NCBI RefSeq assembly: GCF_020554865.1
Contig: NZ_JAJCIC010000012.1
Coordinates: 51,224 to 115,223, forward strand
DNA from: Lacrimispora sp. 210928-DFI.3.58
Lineage (GTDB): Bacteria; Bacillota; Clostridia; Lachnospirales; Lachnospiraceae
Length of the DNA: 64,000 nt
Direction of reading: 5' to 3'
Shown: piece after piece, positions 1 through 8,353 of the stretch
Layout: every line of letters begins with the position of its first letter
How positions within the stretch are numbered: the stretch's first letter is position 1
Position numbers and translations under genes: made by a program
Notes under the pieces: generated by a model
The model's database searches: none
Told to the model about the DNA's origin: nothing
The model's input: the letters and a program-made list of their open reading frames with translations, nothing else

Positions 1-1
1 T

Positions 2-526
2 GTCTTTGCAGTGCTGTTTAAATGGATCCTCAACCCACAGTATGGTATCATCAACTTTTCCCTCATTGATATGGGGCTTCTGTCAGACACTGTCTCCTGG
101 CTGGGAAATGTAAATCTGGCGCTTCCTGTCGTAGCTGCTATCTGCATCATAAAAGGCTATCCGTTTGTGATGATCATGGTGTTATCTGCACTGCAGACAG
201 TGCCGGAAGAGATCTATGAGGCTGCACAGGTTGACGGATGCAGTGATATGAAGGCATTCTGGCGCATTACCGTTCCCTCTATCCTTCCGGTTCTCACTGT
301 TGCATTCATTCTTGATACTGTCAACTGGTTCAAGCACTATACAATGGTGAATATCCTCACAGGAGGAGGACCTGCCAATTCCACCAGCCTTGTCAGCGTT
401 ACGATTTATAAAACTGCCTTTGGTTCATTCAAATTCGGAGTAGCCGGAGCTATGGCTGTGATCGTATTCTTCATCTGCTACCTGATGAGCTGGATTTATA
501 GGAGGCTGACCGATGAAAAAGATTAA
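2..526 (+). CDS. ABC sugar-type permease, MalF/UgpA-like (5' truncated by window edge)
   Basis: Inner-membrane subunit of a carbohydrate-family ABC importer. The open frame runs to the window start without a credible start, and its first residues (LFKWILNPQYGIINF) match the interior of MalF-type permeases, so the gene begins upstream. The conserved EAA loop that docks the ATPase is visible as EEIYEAAQVDGCSDMKAFWR. Several hydrophobic helices flank it. The stop overlaps the start of the next permease by 14 bases, which indicates translational coupling. The binding protein is presumably upstream, outside the window; no ATPase is present here, as is usual when a shared MsiK-like ATPase is used. 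Substrate unknown; the downstream deacylase hints that it may not be a plain sugar. Confidence 0.9.
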   Translation, partial: VFAVLFKWILNPQYGIINFSLIDMGLLSDTVSWLGNVNLALPVVAAICIIKGYPFVMIMVLSALQTVPEEIYEAAQVDGCSDMKAFWRITVPSILPVLTVAFILDTVNWFKHYTMVNILTGGGPANSTSLVSVTIYKTAFGSFKFGVAGAMAVIVFFICYLMSWIYRRLTDEKD

Positions 527-1352
527 AAAACACAATCAGGTGAGTATCCTCTCTTATATTGTGCTGGTACTCTTCTCCCTCATTGTGCTGTATCCCCTTG
601 CCTGGATGGTCCTGACATCCCTGAAGACCCTGGAGGAAACCTTTGTGATCCCTCCCGTATGGCTCCCTGAACATCCGTCTCTTAAAACCTATGGAGATAT
701 TTTTGTAAAATATCCCATTGCAGCCTATTTCCGGAACAGTGTCATTGTAGTGGTGGTCACAACAGCTGTTTCTGTGATCGTCTCCTGTCTGGCAGGCTAT
801 GCTGCCTCCCGAAGCCGTTCAAGGTTTAAAAAACCCTTTATGACCTTCCTGCTGGTACTGCAGATGTTCCCGGCAGTCATGCTGCTGGTACCTTACTATA
901 AGATGCTCACTGCCTACCGCCTTGTGGATACACTGCCCGGACTGATCCTGCCAAATATTGCTTTCACCATGCCCTTCTGCACCTGGATGATGATGGGATA
1001 TTTCAATACGATCCCTTCCGAGCTGGAGCAGGCTGCCCAGATTGACGGCTGCAACAAATACCAGAGCTTTGCCAGGGTCATCTGTCCCTTAACAATGCCC
1101 GGTGTTGCTGCCACTGCGATCTATTCCTTTATACAGGTATGGAATGAGTACATGTTTTCACAGACTCTGATGAAGACGGAGACCTCGAAAACCTTAACTG
1201 TCGGCATTGCCCAGATGGTAGGTGAATACCGCACATTGTGGAATGACATGATGGCAGCCAGCGTATTGACAAGCCTGCCTCTTATCATTGTTTTCCTCTT
1301 CCTTCAGAAACAATTTATTGCAACGCTTACATCCGGCGCAGTAAAGGGCTGA
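513..1352 (+). CDS. ABC sugar-type permease, MalG-like
   Basis: Second membrane subunit of the same importer, 279 residues, the usual length for MalG/AraQ-type permeases, with about six membrane helices. The EAA loop is seen as SELEQAAQIDGCNKYQSFAR, and the C-terminus ends in the typical FIATLTSGAVKG. The ATG lies inside the end of the preceding permease gene, so the two are translated as a coupled pair. The next gene, an N-acyl-D-amino-acid deacylase, starts 28 bases after the stop and is probably in the same operon. Family assignment is secure, substrate is not. Confidence 0.93.
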   Translation: MKKIKKHNQVSILSYIVLVLFSLIVLYPLAWMVLTSLKTLEETFVIPPVWLPEHPSLKTYGDIFVKYPIAAYFRNSVIVVVVTTAVSVIVSCLAGYAASRSRSRFKKPFMTFLLVLQMFPAVMLLVPYYKMLTAYRLVDTLPGLILPNIAFTMPFCTWMMMGYFNTIPSELEQAAQIDGCNKYQSFARVICPLTMPGVAATAIYSFIQVWNEYMFSQTLMKTETSKTLTVGIAQMVGEYRTLWNDMMAASVLTSLPLIIVFLFLQKQFIATLTSGAVKG

Positions 1353-1380
1353 CCGGCACATGAATTTAGGAGGTGTTTTT

Positions 1381-2979
1381 ATGTTAGATATTCTGATCCG
1401 CGGCGGCTGGATAGTAGACGGCACCGGAAACCCGCGCCGCCGCTGCGATGTGGGTATCCTCGATGGGCGTATCGTGTCTATGGAACGCTGCATTGCGGAG
1501 CCTGCAAGGGAAACGATCTGCGCTGAGGGCTTGATCGTAAGCCCCGGTTTTATTGATGCACACAGTCACTCTGACGTTACCATTGAATCAAATCCCTACT
1601 GTGAAAGCACTATTCGACAGGGCGTCACTACGGAAATCGTGGGAAACTGCGGTGACAGCACTGCGCCATTTCCCCCGGAGGGAAATGGCACAGGCGGAGG
1701 ATTTGGCCGCTTTGACAATGGACCCATCCCTTATGGGCGTACCTTAGGGGAACACATGAAGGAGCTGGAGCGCATTGGCATGTCCGGCAACCTTGCATGG
1801 CTGGTGGGACATAATTCTCTGCGCACATTAGCCGGTGTCAAGGGCGCTGATGTCACCGAAGAACAGTATCAGATGATGGAAAATGCTCTTCGCCAGGCAT
1901 TTGAAGATGGTGCCATCGGCATGAGCAGCGGCCTGGAATTTGAACCCGGCAGGACCAGCCGCCCGGAGGAGCTCATGCGCCTGGCTGCGGTAGTAAAGGA
2001 ATATGATGCCATCTATACCAGCCATATACGAAACCGTGACGCCTATGTGCTGGAGGCTCTGGATGAATTTCTGGCGGTCATCCGTCACCACCATATCCGC
2101 GGCGAGGTATCCCATATGAATATCCGCTATCACACCCATGCACCGGAACAGGCTGTACAAAAATGCATGGAAAAGATCAGCCAGGCACGGGCAGATGGCT
2201 ATGAGGTCCTGACAGATATGACACCTCTCAACTATGGCATCGGACAGATGGCCGGTATCCTGCCCGCCTGGCTTACCGGAATGCCCTCTGACCAGCTTAA
2301 GCCTGCTCTCTTGGATCCTGATACAAGAGCCCGGCTGCGCAAGGACTGCGACCGCTATTGGCGTTTTATTGCCGGAGGAGAATGGGAACGGGTGCGCATG
2401 CAGAATAATAACGCATTCCCGGAAATCAACGGTATGACCTTTCCCGAAATTGCAAAGCTCTGGAACAAGGATCCCTGGGATTGCTATTTTGATATTCTGG
2501 CTGCTGTTGCACCTGATCTTGACAGTGTTGTGCTCGTATCCCGCCTTTTCACAGATGAGCATCTGGCAGAGACTATTTCCAATCCTCTGTATATGCTGGT
2601 TGTGGACGGATACAGCACCTCTACGGAGGGAGAAGTGGCCAAGCACACACAATTTCCCCTTCACTACATCGGCATGGACTGGTTCCTGACTCATCATGTA
2701 CGCGAGAATCATATTCTCAGTCTAGAGGAGGCTGTGCGCAAGATGACCAGCATGCCTGCATCCCACTTTGGTCTTAAGGACCGCGGCCTGCTGCGGGAAG
2801 GCGCTATCGCCGACATTACCATATTCGATTTTGAACATATGGAAACCCCATTTGACCTGCAGCATCCCGCACAGTACGCACGAGGAGTCCAGCATGTGCT
2901 GGTGAACGGCGTACCGGTGCTTCGCGATGGAAAGCATCTCTATACAACGCCTGGCAGGAATATCCGCCGGCAGCCATAA
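1381..2979 (+). CDS. N-acyl-D-amino-acid deacylase family amidohydrolase
   Basis: Metal-dependent amidohydrolase of the D-aminoacylase/dihydroorotase-like superfamily, 532 residues, predicted to hydrolyse N-acyl-D-amino acids or related amides in the cytoplasm. Seen: N-terminal IRGGWIVDGTG, metal-binding SPGFIDAHSHSD (His61, His63), the diagnostic GVTTEIVGNCGDS with Cys90, GMSSGLEFEPG, SHIRNRD, and the C-terminal IADITIFD. The ATG at 1381 follows AGGAGG at a normal distance; an ATG at 1360 has no ribosome site. A usual DxYPY-like segment is replaced by DMTPLNYG, so the substrate may differ from classical D-aminoacylase. It follows the two ABC permeases, suggesting the importer supplies the substrate. 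A terminator follows at 2998-3036. Confidence 0.88.
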   Translation: MLDILIRGGWIVDGTGNPRRRCDVGILDGRIVSMERCIAEPARETICAEGLIVSPGFIDAHSHSDVTIESNPYCESTIRQGVTTEIVGNCGDSTAPFPPEGNGTGGGFGRFDNGPIPYGRTLGEHMKELERIGMSGNLAWLVGHNSLRTLAGVKGADVTEEQYQMMENALRQAFEDGAIGMSSGLEFEPGRTSRPEELMRLAAVVKEYDAIYTSHIRNRDAYVLEALDEFLAVIRHHHIRGEVSHMNIRYHTHAPEQAVQKCMEKISQARADGYEVLTDMTPLNYGIGQMAGILPAWLTGMPSDQLKPALLDPDTRARLRKDCDRYWRFIAGGEWERVRMQNNNAFPEINGMTFPEIAKLWNKDPWDCYFDILAAVAPDLDSVVLVSRLFTDEHLAETISNPLYMLVVDGYSTSTEGEVAKHTQFPLHYIGMDWFLTHHVRENHILSLEEAVRKMTSMPASHFGLKDRGLLREGAIADITIFDFEHMETPFDLQHPAQYARGVQHVLVNGVPVLRDGKHLYTTPGRNIRRQP

Positions 2980-2997
2980 AGGGGCAATGCAAATTTC

Positions 2998-3036
2998 AAA
3001 TGGCTGAGAACAGAGCCTTCTGTTTTCAGCCATTTT
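2998..3036 (+). terminator. Rho-independent terminator after the deacylase gene
   Basis: Long stem AAATGGCTGA-AACAGA paired with TCTGTT-TCAGCCATTT around a four-base loop, followed by a short T run on the plus strand. It closes the permease/deacylase transcript before the convergent phoU gene. The 136 bases from here to the phoU stop contain only a short open stretch on the minus strand. Confidence 0.8.
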
Positions 3037-3172
3037 TAAATCAATCTTTTATCCCATATTCACGATACAAGCTGCTCCTGAAATCCTCATTTTCTGCTGC
3101 CTTTTCCAGATCATCCATCCATAGACTTGCATTGGCTATTCAAAATACGTAAAAATAATCCGCAGACAGTTT

Positions 3173-3835
3173 CTACATGATCCGCACATTCTTAAGCGCC
3201 CCGGTTTTCGAAAACTGGGTCCACTCGCAGACATTGACGGCATGGTCGCCGATGCGTTCCAGGTATTTGGCAACCATCAAAAGGTCGATGCCCTGGTCGG
3301 CCTGGTCCGGGGAGGTTTTTAAGAGCTCGATAACATCTATTTTTACCTGGTTAAACAAGGTGTCAACCTCATCATCCTTTTTGATGATCTCCTCTGCTCT
3401 GGTGAGATCCTGGCCTATGAAAGCCTCAATAGCTTCATGCACCATATTTCCGGCTGCTGCCGCCATGGTGGGCAGGTGTTTTACAATATGGTACGCATGC
3501 TCTGCCCTGATGCGCAGGATCAGCTCTGCGATATCGGAGGCATGGTCGCCGATGCGCTCTAAGTCAGTTACTACCTTCAGGGCAGTGGATACCAGGCGCA
3601 GATCCCCTGCTACGGGCTGCTGGCGCAGGATCAATGACAGGCACCTTGACTCAATGGCACGCTCCATATCATTGACAGTCCTGTCTCCCTTGATAATATC
3701 CTCTGCCAGGGTGTAATCCTGGTCTTCAAAGGCCACAAAGGTCTGTTCGATGGCGTGCTCCACCATATGGGCCATTTCCTTTAAGTCGCGGTTTAACTCC
3801 CCCAACTCGTGTTCATATGTTATGCGTGTTCTCAT
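3173..3835 (-). CDS. phoU: Phosphate transport regulator PhoU
   Basis: Cytoplasmic three-helix-bundle protein that links the Pst transporter to the PhoR/PhoP phosphate-sensing system and damps phosphate uptake. 220 residues, normal for the family, made of two tandem PhoU repeats; the paired metal-binding signatures are visible as ERIGDHASDIAE near residue 96 and ERIGDHAVNVCEW near the end. N-terminus MRTRITYEHELGELNRDL is typical. It is the last gene of the pst operon, 21 bases after pstB. No PhoR/PhoP pair is visible in this window. Confidence 0.96.
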   Translation of the reverse strand: MRTRITYEHELGELNRDLKEMAHMVEHAIEQTFVAFEDQDYTLAEDIIKGDRTVNDMERAIESRCLSLILRQQPVAGDLRLVSTALKVVTDLERIGDHASDIAELILRIRAEHAYHIVKHLPTMAAAAGNMVHEAIEAFIGQDLTRAEEIIKKDDEVDTLFNQVKIDVIELLKTSPDQADQGIDLLMVAKYLERIGDHAVNVCEWTQFSKTGALKNVRIM

Positions 3836-3856
3836 TTTCGCCTAAATCCTTTCTTA

Positions 3857-4618
3857 TCACCCGAATCTGCCTGTGATATAGTCCTCTGTCCTCTTATCCT
3901 TTGGCATTGTGAACAGTTCGTCTGTGGTTCCGTACTCCACCGCCTCTCCCACCAGGAAAAAGGCCGTATAGTCCGCAATACGGGTAGCCTGCTGCATGTT
4001 ATGGGTGACGATGGCCACAGTATATTTTTCCTTTAAGCTGTCCATCAGATCCTCTATTTTTAAGGTAGAAATGGGATCCAGGGCAGAGGTTGGCTCATCC
4101 ATGAGAAGGATCTCCGGCTCCACAGCCAGGGCCCTTGCGATACACAGCCTCTGCTGCTGGCCTCCCGATAAGCCCAGGGCTGATTTTTTCAGCCTGTCGG
4201 AGACCTCATCCCAGAGGGCGGCTCCCTTTAAGCTGCGTTCTACGATTTCATCCAGTTCCGCCCGGTTCTTCATTCCATGGATTCTGGGACCGTAGGCCAC
4301 ATTATCGTAAATGCTCATAGGGAAGGGATTGGGCTGCTGGAAGACCATTCCTATCTTTTTGCGAAGCAGGGTGGTATCTACCTGGGGATCGTAGATATCC
4401 TCGTCGTCCAGCAGGACCTTTCCCTCTATCTTCACATTGGGCACCAGATCGTTCATGCGGTTTAAGGTCTTTAAGTAGGTAGACTTTCCACAGCCGGAAG
4501 GCCCAATGAATGCTGTTATCTTATTCTCGTACAAGTCCAGATTGATATTCTTTAAGGCGTGATTCTCCCCATAATACAGGTTTAAGTTCTGGGTTGAGAT
4601 CTTGATCCTTGTTTCCAC
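3857..4618 (-). CDS. pstB: Phosphate ABC transporter ATPase PstB
   Basis: Cytoplasmic ATPase that powers high-affinity phosphate import. 253 residues. Walker [10 protein letters not shown], signature [11 protein letters not shown], Walker [13 protein letters not shown] and the switch histidine in VTHNMQQ are all intact. The N-terminus [34 protein letters not shown] is diagnostic for PstB among ABC ATPases. The start is a GTG preceded by AGAGGAG. It lies 14 bases after pstA and 21 bases before phoU in one operon. Confidence 0.97.
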   Translation of the reverse strand: METRIKISTQNLNLYYGENHALKNINLDLYENKITAFIGPSGCGKSTYLKTLNRMNDLVPNVKIEGKVLLDDEDIYDPQVDTTLLRKKIGMVFQQPNPFPMSIYDNVAYGPRIHGMKNRAELDEIVERSLKGAALWDEVSDRLKKSALGLSGGQQQRLCIARALAVEPEILLMDEPTSALDPISTLKIEDLMDSLKEKYTVAIVTHNMQQATRIADYTAFFLVGEAVEYGTTDELFTMPKDKRTEDYITGRFG

Positions 4619-4632
4619 TTTTGTTCTCCTCT

Positions 4633-5535
4633 TTATTTCGTCTCCACATTAAATTTGTGGGAAAGATATTTTGCAAGCCCGTTGATGCCCAACACGATCA
4701 CAAGGAGCACCACAGCCGTTCCAAAGGCCTCGTTGTATTTTGCCTTCTGCATGAACAGATAGAGCTGGATCGTCAGGGTCCCTCCTGATTCGAATATCTT
4801 TGCGAGCAGGTTCTTTGGCAGGTAATACCCGCTTCCGGCTGTGAACAGCAAGGCTGCCGACTCTCCCACAATACGCCCGATGGCCAGGATCACTCCCGTG
4901 AGGATGCCGGGCATGGCGCTGGGAAGAAGGATGGTGCGTATCATATACCATTTGGTGGCCCCGATCCCCAGGGCTCCGTGACGGTAGCTGTCAGGTACCG
5001 TTTTCAGGGCCTCCTGGGTTGTTCTCGTGATCAGGGGCAGGATCATGAGAGTCAAGGTCAAGGCTCCTGTGAGAATGGAATAGCCCAGGCCTAAGGTATT
5101 TCCAAAAAACACCATTCCGAAAAGGCCGAAGATAATGGACGGGATTCCGGAAAGGATCTCCGTAGTAAATTCAATGATGCGGACTCCCTTGCCCGGCTTT
5201 GCATATTCGTTTAGATAAACAGCGGAGCCCACGCCGATGGGAGTAGCGATGACCAGGGTGATCGCCACAATATACAGGGTATTGATCATATTTCCCAGGA
5301 TGCCGAAGGTTCCCTTTGTAGCGCTGGATGCCGTGCTTAAAAATGTCCACGTCACATTGGGAATACCCCGGACAAAGGTATAGCCCAGGATCCCTACCAG
5401 CAAAAGGAGGGAAAGGCCCGCGCAGCCATATATGATCCCTGTCAGGATCACATCCTGGGTACGCACCCGTTTTCCGTAAATGCTCTCCTTTACGATGGAG
5501 CTTCCGTTTATCTGTACTGCCAGATCACTTGTCAT
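4633..5535 (-). CDS. pstA: Phosphate ABC transporter permease PstA
   Basis: One of two membrane channel subunits of the Pst phosphate importer, 300 residues with about six hydrophobic helices. The segment [16 protein letters not shown] and the ATPase-docking loop [26 protein letters not shown] identify the PstA/PstC permease family, and gene order makes it PstA. Its ATG overlaps the 3' end of pstC by 11 bases and uses a GGGAGGAG ribosome site inside pstC, a sign of translational coupling. Confidence 0.96.
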   Translation of the reverse strand: MTSDLAVQINGSSIVKESIYGKRVRTQDVILTGIIYGCAGLSLLLLVGILGYTFVRGIPNVTWTFLSTASSATKGTFGILGNMINTLYIVAITLVIATPIGVGSAVYLNEYAKPGKGVRIIEFTTEILSGIPSIIFGLFGMVFFGNTLGLGYSILTGALTLTLMILPLITRTTQEALKTVPDSYRHGALGIGATKWYMIRTILLPSAMPGILTGVILAIGRIVGESAALLFTAGSGYYLPKNLLAKIFESGGTLTIQLYLFMQKAKYNEAFGTAVVLLVIVLGINGLAKYLSHKFNVETK

Positions 5536-6463
5536 TTAAGGCTCCTCCCTTCTTCAAAATTTTTGTAAGGCTCAAATTGATAAGCATGATAAATGCGAAC
5601 AGCACCAGGCCTATGGTAAACAGTACCTGCCTGTGAAGGCCTGAGGCGTAGCCCATTTCCGATACAATGGCCGTTGTGAGGAAACGGACAGAGTGGAAAG
5701 GAAGGGGCAGGTTCACAGAGCTTCCCGATACCAGGCTGATGGCCATGGCCTCGCCGATGGCACGCCCTGTGCCCAGGACAATGGCTGTGATAATACCGGA
5801 TTTGGCAGCCGGGATGATCACCTGGAAAATGGTCTGTATCTTTGTAGCTCCCAGGGCCAGGGATGCGCTCTTTAAATGCGCCGGAACAGCCCGGAGAGCG
5901 GATTCGCTGATATTGATAACCGTTGGAAGGATCATAAGAGCCAGCACCAGGACCGCAGAGATCAGATTAGCGCCTCCCGTAAACTGATGTGTCTCAGAGC
6001 CTTTGAAAATGATCAGCTCCAGCTTATACATAAGGGGATTTAAAACCAGTATTCCCAAAAGCCCGTATATAACAGAAGGGATCCCTGCAAGAAGTTCAAC
6101 TGCAGGACGGACGATATCTGCCAGCCTTTTCGGAGCTGTCTCTGCCAGGAAGACTGCTGTCATCACTCCCACCGGAACTCCGATCAGGATCGCCAGGAAG
6201 GTGCCCACAATGGATGTGAGGATAACATACAGAATGCCGAAGCTTGGGGAAGCAGCTGCCGGCTGCCATACGCTTCCGAACAGTATTTCCAGTATTCCCA
6301 CTTTAAACAGGGCCGGGGTGCCGCTGATCAGCATGTACAGTGTGATAGAGCCCACAGCCAGCACAGCGAAAAAGCCGCAGGCGGTGAAGATCACTTGTGC
6401 AGCTTTTTCAACGGCAGACTTGCTTCCATGGTGGGAGTAAATAGAAGTTACTTCCATTTTCAT
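5525..6463 (-). CDS. pstC: Phosphate ABC transporter permease PstC
   Basis: Membrane channel subunit of the Pst importer, 312 residues. The conserved segment ELLAGIPSVIYGLLGILVL and docking loop ESALRAVPAHLKSASLALGATKIQT are clear. The cytoplasmic N-terminus of about 30 residues before the first helix is usual for PstC. It follows pstS by 32 bases and precedes pstA with overlap. Start ATG at 6463 has an AAAGGAGG site. Confidence 0.96.
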   Translation of the reverse strand: MKMEVTSIYSHHGSKSAVEKAAQVIFTACGFFAVLAVGSITLYMLISGTPALFKVGILEILFGSVWQPAAASPSFGILYVILTSIVGTFLAILIGVPVGVMTAVFLAETAPKRLADIVRPAVELLAGIPSVIYGLLGILVLNPLMYKLELIIFKGSETHQFTGGANLISAVLVLALMILPTVINISESALRAVPAHLKSASLALGATKIQTIFQVIIPAAKSGIITAIVLGTGRAIGEAMAISLVSGSSVNLPLPFHSVRFLTTAIVSEMGYASGLHRQVLFTIGLVLFAFIMLINLSLTKILKKGGALNDK

Positions 6464-6495
6464 GCAGGTAAGCCTCCTTTCTCTGCCGGTGTCCG

Positions 6496-7425
6496 TTAGT
6501 CTACGGAGATCAGGCCCACGGACTTCACGATCTCACTTCCTTCAGCAGAGTAGATATAGTCAAACAGTGCCTTTACCAGGTCATTCTGCTGTGCGATCTC
6601 ACCCTTTGTAGCCATTACGAACGGACGGCTTAAGAAATAGGATCCGGCCTTGATGTTCTCCTCTGTAGGCTCTACGCCCTCTAACTTCAGTGCCTTTACG
6701 GTGTCATCCAGCACATCCAGAGATACATAGCCGATAGCGCCTGGTGTGGAAGCTACCTTTGCCATCACTGCTCCGGTGCTGTCCAGCTCGTTGCTGTACT
6801 TGCAGGCATCCTCCAGCTTTAAAAGCTCCTCAAAGGCGCTTCTTGTGCCGGAACCGGACTCACGGCCCACTACCACGATAGGCGCGTCATTTCCGCCTAC
6901 ATCCTTCCAGTTGGTAACGGTTCCTGAATAAATATCGGACAGCTGCTGCTTCGTCAGGTCTTCTACTGCATTGGCAGTATCTACCACTACTGCAATTCCA
7001 TCAATTGCCACAATGTTTTCCACCACGCCTGCTGCCTTCTCCTCTTCCTTTAAATTTCTGGAAGAATTACCGATGTCAGCCGCGCCGTTGGTAACGGCCT
7101 CAATACCAGCGCCGGAGCCTACGAACTCAGCGGTCACTGTCACCTTCGGATATTTCTCCATAAAGGACTCGCTCAATGCATTGGCAAACTTCTCCATGGA
7201 GGTGGAGCCTACCATGCTGATGGAACCGCTTAAATCAGCTGCAGGAGCTGCCTCTGCTTCTGTCTCTGCTGCTTCTGTTGTATCAGCTGCAGGAGCCTCT
7301 GGCTTTGCTGCCTCTGTTGCTGCTGTAGTGGTATTGCTGCTGTTGCTCCCGCAGCCTGCCAGCATGCTCACTGCCATAACAGCCGAACCAACCAATGCGA
7401 TTACTTTCTTATTATTCTTTCTCAT
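6496..7425 (-). CDS. pstS: Phosphate-binding lipoprotein PstS
   Basis: Extracellular phosphate-binding lipoprotein feeding the PstCAB importer. 309 residues from the ATG at 7425, which follows GGAGGAAAT; an open frame extends 28 codons further up but lacks a ribosome site. Signal peptide MRKNNKKVIALVGSAVMAVS ends in lipobox LAGC, followed by an Ala/Glu/Thr-rich tether of about 45 residues. The mature domain shows SISMVGSTSMEKFA, VTAEFVGSGAGIEAV and VVGRESGSGTRSAFEE, the phosphate-loop signatures of the family. First gene of pstSCAB-phoU; presumably induced by phosphate starvation, although I could not identify a convincing Pho box. Confidence 0.96.
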   Translation of the reverse strand: MRKNNKKVIALVGSAVMAVSMLAGCGSNSSNTTTAATEAAKPEAPAADTTEAAETEAEAAPAADLSGSISMVGSTSMEKFANALSESFMEKYPKVTVTAEFVGSGAGIEAVTNGAADIGNSSRNLKEEEKAAGVVENIVAIDGIAVVVDTANAVEDLTKQQLSDIYSGTVTNWKDVGGNDAPIVVVGRESGSGTRSAFEELLKLEDACKYSNELDSTGAVMAKVASTPGAIGYVSLDVLDDTVKALKLEGVEPTEENIKAGSYFLSRPFVMATKGEIAQQNDLVKALFDYIYSAEGSEIVKSVGLISVD

Positions 7426-7500
7426 GATACATTTCCTCCGCTTTATCTGCGTTTTTTGTGCGCTTTCTTTCATGAATGTTTTTTTGTTCTTACATGGTGG

Positions 7501-7506
7501 AGTATA
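7501..7506 (-). promoter_or_regulatory. Candidate -10 element for pstS
   Basis: TATACT on the minus strand about 75 bases before the pstS start. The matching -35 position (TTTCGC at 17 bases) is poor, as expected of an activator-dependent promoter such as one controlled by PhoP. Position is inferred from sequence only. Confidence 0.4.
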
Positions 7507-7569
7507 CAAAAGTTTTGCGGCAGGCGAAAGCAGGGTAAGGTATAGATTCTGTAAAATCTGCGTAAATGC

Positions 7570-7616
7570 AGAAAGCCCCAGGCCGCCCCCTATTCAAGGG
7601 CTCCCTGAGGCTTTCT
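7570..7616. terminator. Stem-loop between the zinc-ribbon gene and pstS
   Basis: Near-symmetrical stem with arms AGAAAGCC(C)CAGG and CC(C)TGAGGCTTTCT, extended by GCCCCC/GGGCTC pairing. It lies about 30 bases past the stop of the upstream minus-strand gene and before the pstS promoter. T runs are weak on both strands, so it may be a modest terminator. Confidence 0.5.
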
Positions 7617-7646
7617 TATGCCTGTATCCCAATTTTCCAACGCTTC

Positions 7647-8066
7647 TCAACTCTTCTTAATAAAATCCTCCCCACACTTCGGGCAGTGGATGCTGATCTT
7701 CCCATGTCCTCTGGGAACGCGGACCTTCTGGCCGCAGCCTGGGCATTTGAAAATCCGGTATTTGCGTCCCTCTTCAAACTGGAAACGCAGTTTTTTCAAA
7801 TACTCTGTCACATAAAACATGCGGCGCAGAAATGCCTGGTTTTCTTTGGACCGTTTATTAATGTTCTTAGAAAACATGCGCCCATACATAAGCACAATGC
7901 CTGCAAACTCAAGAACTCCCATGATCCTTGAGGGAAGCGGGGCACGGATAATGAAATTTAACAGGACCAGAGCCAGAACCACATATGCCATAAATTGTCC
8001 CAGCTGGTCCATGCCGTACCTTCCGATCATAAAACGCTGGAACCGTTCCTTCAGCCGGTTTGTCAT
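7647..8066 (-). CDS. Small membrane protein with C-terminal zinc ribbon
   Basis: Unrecognised 139-residue protein. Start at 8066 is preceded by AGGAAG; an ATG six codons upstream has a poorer context. It has a basic N-terminus, two hydrophobic helices (about residues 23-38 and 47-62), a basic Lys/Arg-rich stretch, and a C-terminal four-cysteine zinc ribbon KCPGCGQKVRVP...HCPKCGEDF. Proteins of this kind are common in Lachnospiraceae genomes but have no known role that I can name. It sits just upstream of pstS in the same orientation, separated by a stem-loop and a candidate promoter, so co-transcription with pst is doubtful. Confidence 0.8.
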   Translation of the reverse strand: MTNRLKERFQRFMIGRYGMDQLGQFMAYVVLALVLLNFIIRAPLPSRIMGVLEFAGIVLMYGRMFSKNINKRSKENQAFLRRMFYVTEYLKKLRFQFEEGRKYRIFKCPGCGQKVRVPRGHGKISIHCPKCGEDFIKKS

Positions 8067-8265
8067 TTTCTTTCTTCCTTTCATTCGTATTCATCTTATT
8101 TTCATATCATGTAACTATTATACATGAAATCTGCGTTTTTTCTACTATTATCTATTTTGTACCTCGCCGCCGGGAGGACAGCCAACGTTCCGGCTTCAGA
8201 CAGCTTTCCGGCAGGCGCAGCGCAAACGTGCAGTGCAAAATACAAAAACTTCCCCGGAAAGCCGC

Positions 8266-8294
8266 TGGACGAATCCTGTCCGGTAGCATATAAT
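8266..8294 (+). promoter_or_regulatory. Sigma-A-type promoter for fumC
   Basis: TGGACG at 8266-8271, a 17-base spacer and a perfect TATAAT at 8289-8294, about 60 bases upstream of the fumC start. The remaining 8085-8265 between the divergent genes shows no other clear signal. Confidence 0.65.
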
Positions 8295-8353
8295 AGAGCA
8301 AGGTGCAAGAGCGTTTAAGAATACATACTATTTCCGAGGAGGTACATATCACT

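Noticed and set aside
1828..2712. Long open frame on the minus strand opposite the deacylase gene
   Set aside because: It is fully antisense to a gene with clear family motifs and ribosome site, and its translation shows no recognisable domain.
3041..3139. Short open stretch on the minus strand after phoU (contains MDDLEKAAENEDFRSSLYRE)
   Set aside because: Looks protein-like and might be the tail of a decayed gene, but it is only about 30 codons, lacks a start context and cannot be assigned.
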